Assembly (NCBI GenBank): GCA_902552475.1
Contig: CACDJC010000002.1
Location: forward strand, 1 to 64,000
Direction: 5' to 3'
DNA from: an uncultured Pelagibacteraceae bacterium
GTDB taxonomy: Bacteria > Pseudomonadota > Alphaproteobacteria > Pelagibacterales > Pelagibacteraceae
DNA: 64,000 bases
The notes beneath the pieces were generated by a model that saw only the letters and a list, made by a program, of their open reading frames with translations, was not told the DNA's origin and did not search any database. The translations under genes and the position numbers were made by a program. Numbering within the stretch: the first letter of the stretch is position 1; every line of letters starts with the position of its first letter. Below are positions 59,032 to 64,000 of this stretch, in pieces.

Positions 59032-59703
59032 GTGAGTTACTTTGCATTTTTATCCGAACATGGAATAACATTACTATTAGGCACTGTTACAACAATAAAA
59101 GTTTTGATTTGTTCAATGATACTTTACGTAGTTATATCTATGATTTTTGGATTAATGCGTCTATCAAAAAACCTAGTTATTCAAGGAATTGCTACAGTAT
59201 ATATTGAATTTTTTAGAGGAACTTCATTATTGGTTCAATTATTCTGGGTTTATTATGTATTACCATTTTTTGGAATTTCTTTAGAAGCTTTTGTAGCTGG
59301 AGTAGTTGCTTTAGGATTGAACTTTGGAGCCTATGGTGCTGAAATTGTAAGAGCAGGTATATTAGCAGTTCCAAAAGGCCAATGGGAAGCAGCACATGCT
59401 CTTAATTTTAGTCCAGCGAAAAGAATTAAGAGAATAATTATACCACAAATATTTCCAATTATTTTACCACCAGCTGCAAATTTGACTGTAGAACTTTTAA
59501 AAGCAACAGCATTGGTTGCGCTTGTTACGGTTGTTGATTTAACTTTTGAAGCAAAACAAATTAATTCAATTACTTGGCTTTCTGCACAGTGTTTTGGTAC
59601 AGCTTTATTAATTTATTACTTTATGGCTAGATTTGCGCTCGTTCCATTTTTAAGATGGTTAGAAGTTTTAGCCGCAAGAAAAGTTGGAAGAGGAAAGGCA
59701 TAA
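59032..59703 (+). CDS. ehuC: Amino acid ABC transporter permease (EhuC-like)
   Basis: A 223-residue permease read from GTG, with about five membrane helices. The HisM-type pattern is clear: VYIEFFRGTSLLVQLFWVYY, GLNFGAYGAEIVRAGILAVP, KGQWEAAHALNF (EAA loop) and IIPQIFPIILPPAANLTVEL. It forms the transmembrane channel with the next gene. It sits after the terminator. The symbol follows the EhuB-like binding protein and is tentative. Confidence 0.85.
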   Translation: MSYFAFLSEHGITLLLGTVTTIKVLICSMILYVVISMIFGLMRLSKNLVIQGIATVYIEFFRGTSLLVQLFWVYYVLPFFGISLEAFVAGVVALGLNFGAYGAEIVRAGILAVPKGQWEAAHALNFSPAKRIKRIIIPQIFPIILPPAANLTVELLKATALVALVTVVDLTFEAKQINSITWLSAQCFGTALLIYYFMARFALVPFLRWLEVLAARKVGRGKA

Positions 59704-59707
59704 TATT

Positions 59708-60385
59708 ATGGAAATGGGTTTTAGATGGGATTTTGCTTATGAAATTCTACCACAGATGCTTTTGGCAACTTTTAATACCATAATTGCTGCTGGTGTAGGT
59801 TATTTAATAGCTCTTGTTGTAGGTTTATTGTTTTTATTAGGGCAAAGAACTCCATATAAAATAATAAATGTAATAAATAGAGAAATAGTTGAATTTATTC
59901 GTTCTACACCTCTTCTTATACAATTATTTTTTGTTTATTTTGTTCTACCACAATTTGGCATTACTTTATCTGCATGGGTATGCGGAATGATTACAATTGG
60001 GCTTCATTTTGGAACTTATCTTTCGGAAGTATATAGAGGAGCATTAGAAGGAGTCTCAAAAACCCAATGGGAAGCATGTAGAGCACTAAATTTTTCTACT
60101 TTATATACTTATAGAAGAATTGTTCTTCCACAAGCTTTTCCAATAGCAATACCAGGGATGGGAAATTATTTAGTTGGTATTTTTAAAGATACTCCTCTTT
60201 TATCAACAATCGGGGTTGCTGAATTATTCCATGCAGCGACTGCTGTAGGTGGATATAATTATAGATATTTGGAACCTTACACAATGGTTGGTATAATATT
60301 TTTAATTCTTTCAGTTCCAGCAGCTATGTGGGTTAGAAACTTAGAAAGAAAAGTTAATATTGCACAAGGAAAAATTAAAAAGTAA
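59708..60385 (+). CDS. ehuD: Amino acid ABC transporter permease (EhuD-like)
   Basis: I start at the ATG giving MEMGFRWDFAYEILPQML (225 residues), four bases after the previous stop; an in-frame TTG further up lies inside the ehuC end. It has about five membrane helices with EFIRSTPLLIQLFFVYFVLP, GLHFGTYLSEVYRGALEGVS, KTQWEACRALNFSTLYT and IVLPQAFPIAIPGMGNYLVG. It is a second HisM-family permease. The heterodimer with ehuC and the next ATPase make a complete importer. Confidence 0.85.
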   Translation: MEMGFRWDFAYEILPQMLLATFNTIIAAGVGYLIALVVGLLFLLGQRTPYKIINVINREIVEFIRSTPLLIQLFFVYFVLPQFGITLSAWVCGMITIGLHFGTYLSEVYRGALEGVSKTQWEACRALNFSTLYTYRRIVLPQAFPIAIPGMGNYLVGIFKDTPLLSTIGVAELFHAATAVGGYNYRYLEPYTMVGIIFLILSVPAAMWVRNLERKVNIAQGKIKK

Positions 60386-60393
60386 TAAAAGTT

Positions 60394-61185
60394 ATGGAAA
60401 ATAAAAACTCAGACGAAATTATTGTTAAATTTGAAGATGTAACAAAACAGTATGGCGATCTAGTTGTTTTGGACAAATTAAATCTAGAGATTAAAAAAAA
60501 TGAAATGGTATCAATTATTGGACCTTCGGGTTCAGGCAAAACTACAGTTTTAAGAGTTTTGATGACACTAGAAAAAATTAATGGAGGTGTAATTCATTTA
60601 GATGGAGAACCTTTAACTCATATGAATAGTGAAGGTAAATTAACAGAAGCAAATGAAAAATATTTAAGAGATAGACGCTCAAAAATTGGTATGGTATTTC
60701 AGCAGTTTAATCTTTTTCCTCATATGACAGCACTTCAAAATTGTATTGAGGCACCTGTAGAGGTTCTAGGTATGAAAAAAGAAGAAGCAGAAGAAAGAGC
60801 TCTAGAACTATTAGAGTTAGTAGGTTTGACAGATAAAAAAGACCAACATCCAAGTCGATTATCTGGAGGACAACAACAAAGAGTTGCAATAGCTAGAGCG
60901 TTAGCAATGAGACCCAAAGTTATGCTTTTAGATGAAATTACTTCTGCATTAGACCCAGAGGTAGTAGGTGAAGTTCTTAATGTAATTAGATCTTTAAACA
61001 AGGAGCATAATTTAACAATGATCATGGTTACTCACCAAATGGGATTTGCTAGAGAAATATCAGATCGTGTTTGTTTTTTTAATGAAGGTAAAATTTTTGA
61101 ACAAGGACCACCAGAAAAGCTATTCGGCAATCCACAAAACGAAAGAACTAAGCAATTTTTACATGCAGTTCTTGATGCTAATTAA
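60394..61185 (+). CDS. ehuA: Amino acid ABC transporter ATP-binding protein (EhuA-like)
   Basis: A 263-residue ATPase of the GlnQ/HisP class: Walker A IIGPSGSGKTTVLRVL, Q-loop GMVFQQFNLFPHMTALQN, signature RLSGGQQQRVAIARALAM, Walker B PKVMLLDEITSALDPE and switch histidine in IMVTHQMGFAREISDRV. It drives import through the two preceding permeases. Its 3' end overlaps the convergent MFS gene by four bases. An insertion near residues 70-85 (GEPLTHMNSEGKLTEANEKY) occurs in EhuA-type proteins. Confidence 0.9.
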   Translation: MENKNSDEIIVKFEDVTKQYGDLVVLDKLNLEIKKNEMVSIIGPSGSGKTTVLRVLMTLEKINGGVIHLDGEPLTHMNSEGKLTEANEKYLRDRRSKIGMVFQQFNLFPHMTALQNCIEAPVEVLGMKKEEAEERALELLELVGLTDKKDQHPSRLSGGQQQRVAIARALAMRPKVMLLDEITSALDPEVVGEVLNVIRSLNKEHNLTMIMVTHQMGFAREISDRVCFFNEGKIFEQGPPEKLFGNPQNERTKQFLHAVLDAN

Positions 61186-62480
61186 ACTTTAGACTCTACT
61201 ATCGGTTCATCTTTTTTTGGTTCCTCTATAGGCTCAGTGCTTGGATTTAATTCCATTCCAATCGGAGTAATTGTGTTAGGCATTGGAGTAAATTGGGAGT
61301 CAGGATTACCAACAACACTTCTAATTCTTTGTCTGTATATTCCATAAATACCCATTGAAGAGTGAAAAATGATTAAGAATACAAAAAATCCATTTTCACC
61401 AAATATATCCATAAAAATAGAGCATAAAAATGGCCCAGACATTGCACCCATTCCAAAAACAAACTGTAAACCTGCCCCAGCAGAAACAAATTTTTCTTTT
61501 GGAATAAAATCATTAGTGTGAGCAAAGATTAAAGCAAACAAAGGTAAACTGAAGAATGCAAATAAACCAGTAAAAACATAAAACCAAAATTTTGAACTTG
61601 CCAAACCTTCTGGAAGGTGCATTGTTCCTGTTGAAAAAATTGCAAATAACGCAAATAAAGCAGAAGCAAATGTTGTATAAATAATTACAGTTCTTCTATC
61701 GTAATTGTCAGATAACTTTCCGATTGGCCATTGAGATATTGCACCAGAGATAGCTATCAAGAATGATACAAATGAAATTTCAAATATACTAAAATTCATT
61801 GATGCAGCATAAACAGCAATTAAAGAAAACATCGAAGAATGACATATTCCACACAACAAAGAACTAACCATTCCCATTGGAGAAGCCTGATAAAGCTCTT
61901 TGATAGTCATACCTGAAATAGATTTAAATCTAGGTGCTTTTTTTTTTGTAAGTAAAATTGGTATAAGAGACAAAGACATAAATAGAGAGACAAGTATAAA
62001 AGGTTGAAAATTTTCAGGTCTATTAAAGTTAAGAAAAAACATTCCTAATGCCATAGCAGTAAATAATACGATCATATATAATGATAAAACACTTCCTCTA
62101 TTTTTATTGCTTGCCCTATCATTTAACCAACTTTCAGCAACAGTGTACAAACAAACCATACTAAATCCTGTTACAATTCTTAAAATAAACCATGTGAAAG
62201 GTGTTACAATAATAGAGTGGAGCAGAACAATAATTGAAGCCGTTGAAGCAAATGCTGCAAATACTCTTATGTGTCCAACTCTACCTATTAAAGAAGGAAT
62301 AGTTCCTGCGCCTATAAAGTATCCTATAAAATATCCTGAAAGCATGAAACCAGTAGCCGCAATACTAAATTCTTCTTGTACAGCTCTAACTCCTAGCAAA
62401 GATCCTTGTAAACCATGTGCCAACATGATTAATGCCATACCAGTAAAAAGAGCCCAGGAATTTTTAAGTATTTTATTCAT
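61182..62480 (-). CDS. MFS transporter
   Basis: A 432-residue major facilitator with twelve predicted helices: SLLGVRAVQEEFSIAATGFM, GYFIGYFIGAGTIPSLIGRV, VCLYTVAESWLNDRASNKNR (the conserved acidic/basic loop) and QWPIGKLSDNYDRRTVIIYT between halves. A soluble tail of about 45 residues rich in proline and glutamate follows helix 12. The ESWLNDRA segment is typical of the YcaD/UMF-like drug or metabolite exporter group. Substrate unknown. Confidence 0.85.
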   Translation of the reverse strand: MNKILKNSWALFTGMALIMLAHGLQGSLLGVRAVQEEFSIAATGFMLSGYFIGYFIGAGTIPSLIGRVGHIRVFAAFASTASIIVLLHSIIVTPFTWFILRIVTGFSMVCLYTVAESWLNDRASNKNRGSVLSLYMIVLFTAMALGMFFLNFNRPENFQPFILVSLFMSLSLIPILLTKKKAPRFKSISGMTIKELYQASPMGMVSSLLCGICHSSMFSLIAVYAASMNFSIFEISFVSFLIAISGAISQWPIGKLSDNYDRRTVIIYTTFASALFALFAIFSTGTMHLPEGLASSKFWFYVFTGLFAFFSLPLFALIFAHTNDFIPKEKFVSAGAGLQFVFGMGAMSGPFLCSIFMDIFGENGFFVFLIIFHSSMGIYGIYRQRIRSVVGNPDSQFTPMPNTITPIGMELNPSTEPIEEPKKDEPIVESKV

Positions 62481-62537
62481 AATTTCACGCTATTTATTTG
62501 CGATCTATTTCTAAATCAAGTCTTAATTGTGACAAAA

Positions 62538-63416
62538 TTAATTTAATTTTGGCTGAGATTTTTTAATTTTAAGATATGAATGAATGGCTATAGTTATAAT
62601 TATTATAGTGCCACCAACGATAGTCTCTAGGCTTGGCTCTTCTTTTATAACTAACCAAACCCAAATTGGACCAAGTATAGTTTCCATTAAAAAGAAAAGA
62701 TTAACCTCTGCGCCAGTTATAAATCTAGGAGCAATTGTTACTAATACAAAAGGGATTGCTACACACATTACACACATCAAAGGTATATAAAATAAATCTT
62801 TTCCAATTAATTCAAAACTATCAACAAAGAAAAATGCAAAAATTGCCACACATAACTTACCAATTACTGCAGAAGGTACTAAATCTCTATTTTTAGCGTA
62901 TCTTGCAAGCGTTGCGTTACAAGCCAAACCAAATGCTGTTACTAAACCAAATAAGTCACCATAAATATTACCCAATTTAAGAGAGTCATGAAAAATATAC
63001 ACGCAAGCTGCAAAAGTAATAAATATAGCTGTAAGTGTTTTTTTATCAGGCGCTTCTTTTAAAAAAAGAGCTCCCAGTATAGCTGAAAGCATGGGAGCCA
63101 ATGCAATCATAACCAAAGTATTAGCTACGTTGGTATTTTGTATCGATATTAAGAAAGTAATATTACAAGCAGAGAAGCTTATAAAATAAAATATTCCTGG
63201 GTAACCAATACCAAATAATGCTTTTAAAAAATTACTTTTATAAAAGAATAATAGACCAATCAAAACCACTAAAAAAGGTATAGCACCTCTGTAAAACAAC
63301 ATTCCCCAAGTCTCTATATTAGATAACCTTATTAATAATGAGTCTGGTGTGAGCAACATTACAGCTACAAATGCTAATAAAGAACCTTTTTGTTGGTTGG
63401 TTGAATTTTGAAACAT
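62538..63416 (-). CDS. DMT-superfamily transporter (EamA domains)
   Basis: A 292-residue EamA-type carrier with ten helices. The first repeat contains LSAILGALFLKEAPDKKTL and the second NLFFLMETILGPIWVWLVIK, matching the family. Its ATG overlaps the stop of the YyaL-type gene as TAATG, so the two are co-expressed. It is the third EamA transporter in this window; substrate unknown. Confidence 0.83.
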   Translation of the reverse strand: MFQNSTNQQKGSLLAFVAVMLLTPDSLLIRLSNIETWGMLFYRGAIPFLVVLIGLLFFYKSNFLKALFGIGYPGIFYFISFSACNITFLISIQNTNVANTLVMIALAPMLSAILGALFLKEAPDKKTLTAIFITFAACVYIFHDSLKLGNIYGDLFGLVTAFGLACNATLARYAKNRDLVPSAVIGKLCVAIFAFFFVDSFELIGKDLFYIPLMCVMCVAIPFVLVTIAPRFITGAEVNLFFLMETILGPIWVWLVIKEEPSLETIVGGTIIIITIAIHSYLKIKKSQPKLN

Positions 63417-64000
63417 TACAATTTATTTTCTATATAATTATTAATTTCATTTAGATTTTTTAATTTTTCAGAGCAAGTTTGGTTTTTACAAACCACAACA
63501 CTACCTTCTGCTTCGTTTTTATTTTTGTATACAAAAGTTGCTCTTCCCAAATAGTCTTTTTGTAAATTAAGTTTTATATCTTTTATTGAATCTTGGTTTC
63601 CAAAAAAAGTAAATGAAATGCTATTTTCACATAAATCTAAAGTTTTAATAAAACTAAACATTTGAGAAAAAAAAGAATTAAGCACTTGATGAAATGATTT
63701 TTTTAAAATTTCAACTTTATCAAACCAAAACTTATCATTTGTTATTGTATATATTTTGTTACACAAATTTAGATAAATACTATTTCCATTTGGAATATTG
63801 TTATCATTTAGATCTATTGGACTTACGAAAAGATCATTATCTTTAATTTTATTCTTTTGTAATAATTGAATATCCTTATTATAAAATATTTCCCATATTT
63901 CTTTCATTATAGTTATTGCTTTTTGTAGCGCTTTTTCATCGCCATTAACTTCGTATAAAGTAACCAACAACATAGCGTAATAAACATAATCTTCTAAAAA
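63416..64000 (-). CDS. YyaL/DUF255-type thioredoxin-domain protein, C-terminal part (5' end outside window)
   Basis: The frame is open to the last base, so only about 194 C-terminal residues are visible. It begins within FLEDYVYYAMLLVTLYEVNG, the first helix pair of the six-hairpin domain found after the thioredoxin domain in YyaL/spermatogenesis-associated-20 proteins. PIDLNDNNIPNGNSIYLNLC and the cysteine-bearing ending VVVCKNQTCSEKLKNLNEIN fit the family C terminus. The function of the family is not established. The N-terminal thioredoxin part must lie downstream of 64000. Confidence 0.72.
   Translation of the reverse strand, partial: FLEDYVYYAMLLVTLYEVNGDEKALQKAITIMKEIWEIFYNKDIQLLQKNKIKDNDLFVSPIDLNDNNIPNGNSIYLNLCNKIYTITNDKFWFDKVEILKKSFHQVLNSFFSQMFSFIKTLDLCENSISFTFFGNQDSIKDIKLNLQKDYLGRATFVYKNKNEAEGSVVVCKNQTCSEKLKNLNEINNYIENKL

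Noticed and set aside
59684..59707. TTG-started upstream extension of the second ectoine-type permease.
   Set aside because: It overlaps the previous gene and adds a charged stretch before the permease start; the ATG four bases after the stop is natural.
1..64000. tRNA, rRNA, insertion sequences, toxin-antitoxin pairs and replication origins.
   Set aside because: I looked for cloverleaf ends, transposase motifs and DnaA-box clusters by eye and found none I can support; a covariance-model search would be decisive.

Overview
The window reads as a streamlined, very AT-rich alphaproteobacterial chromosome of the SAR11 (Candidatus Pelagibacter) type. The evidence is the low GC content, AGA as the main arginine codon, spacers of a few bases, many ATGA/TAATG overlaps, and a gene set dominated by ABC uptake, C1/glycine metabolism and small DMT exporters. 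No tRNA, rRNA, CRISPR, transposase or integrase was found. Calls rest on reading motifs by eye; no database search was run.

Layout. 1-2.2 kb: end of an enoyl-CoA hydratase and an acyl-CoA ligase. 2.2-6.4 kb: DoxX, a TPR protein, 5-oxoprolinase (pxpA divergent from pxpBC) and a DMT transporter. 6.4-10.9 kb: tandem glycine riboswitch and gcvT-gcvH-gcvP. 10.9-18.8 kb: a lipid-modification and photo-repair block (FAD oxidoreductase, DUF1365, CFA-type methyltransferase, DUF3833, SDR, two photolyase relatives, DUF2256, DCC protein). 18.8-23.2 kb: SDR, sugar dehydrogenase, DAO oxidase, MsrA, TSUP exporter. 23.2-35.4 kb: molybdenum cofactor genes (moaB, moaEDCA, mobA, moeA, xdhC halves) around an NAD-type formate dehydrogenase with fdhD. 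35.4-37.6 kb: DMT transporter, an AGAT-like amidinotransferase and a 19-residue membrane peptide with a strong Shine-Dalgarno. 37.6-41.4 kb: accessory island. 41.4-54.4 kb: LacI-type regulator plus a divergent catabolic/transport regulon with three cre-like operators in the central promoter region. 54.4-58 kb: small membrane protein, MsrB, ACC deaminase, PhyH dioxygenase, MOSC protein. 58-61.2 kb: ectoine-type ABC transporter. 61.2-64 kb: MFS, DMT, end of a YyaL-type protein.

The most interesting region is 37.6-41.4 kb. The start of a 75-residue gene is present three times (one intact, two cut at exactly the same codon). Each truncated copy is fused to 10-bp iterons, and between the copies lie cargo genes. 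Each cargo segment is flanked by its own matching repeat, 30 bp identical in one case and 33 bp with one mismatch in the other. This fits two tiny (about 2.0 and 1.5 kb) integrase-less integrative elements inserted in succession into the same gene, each supplying a new 5' end that restores it. A possible relic of the same module lies at 54.70-54.82 kb.

Second tier: an 11-bp helix in the gcvT leader that would bury the start codon and exclude aptamer-2 P1; the LacI operators and the uncharacterised regulon they appear to control; a possibly domain-swapped photolyase; a photolyase lacking two of the usual Fe-S cysteines; and an ACC deaminase with foreign codon use.
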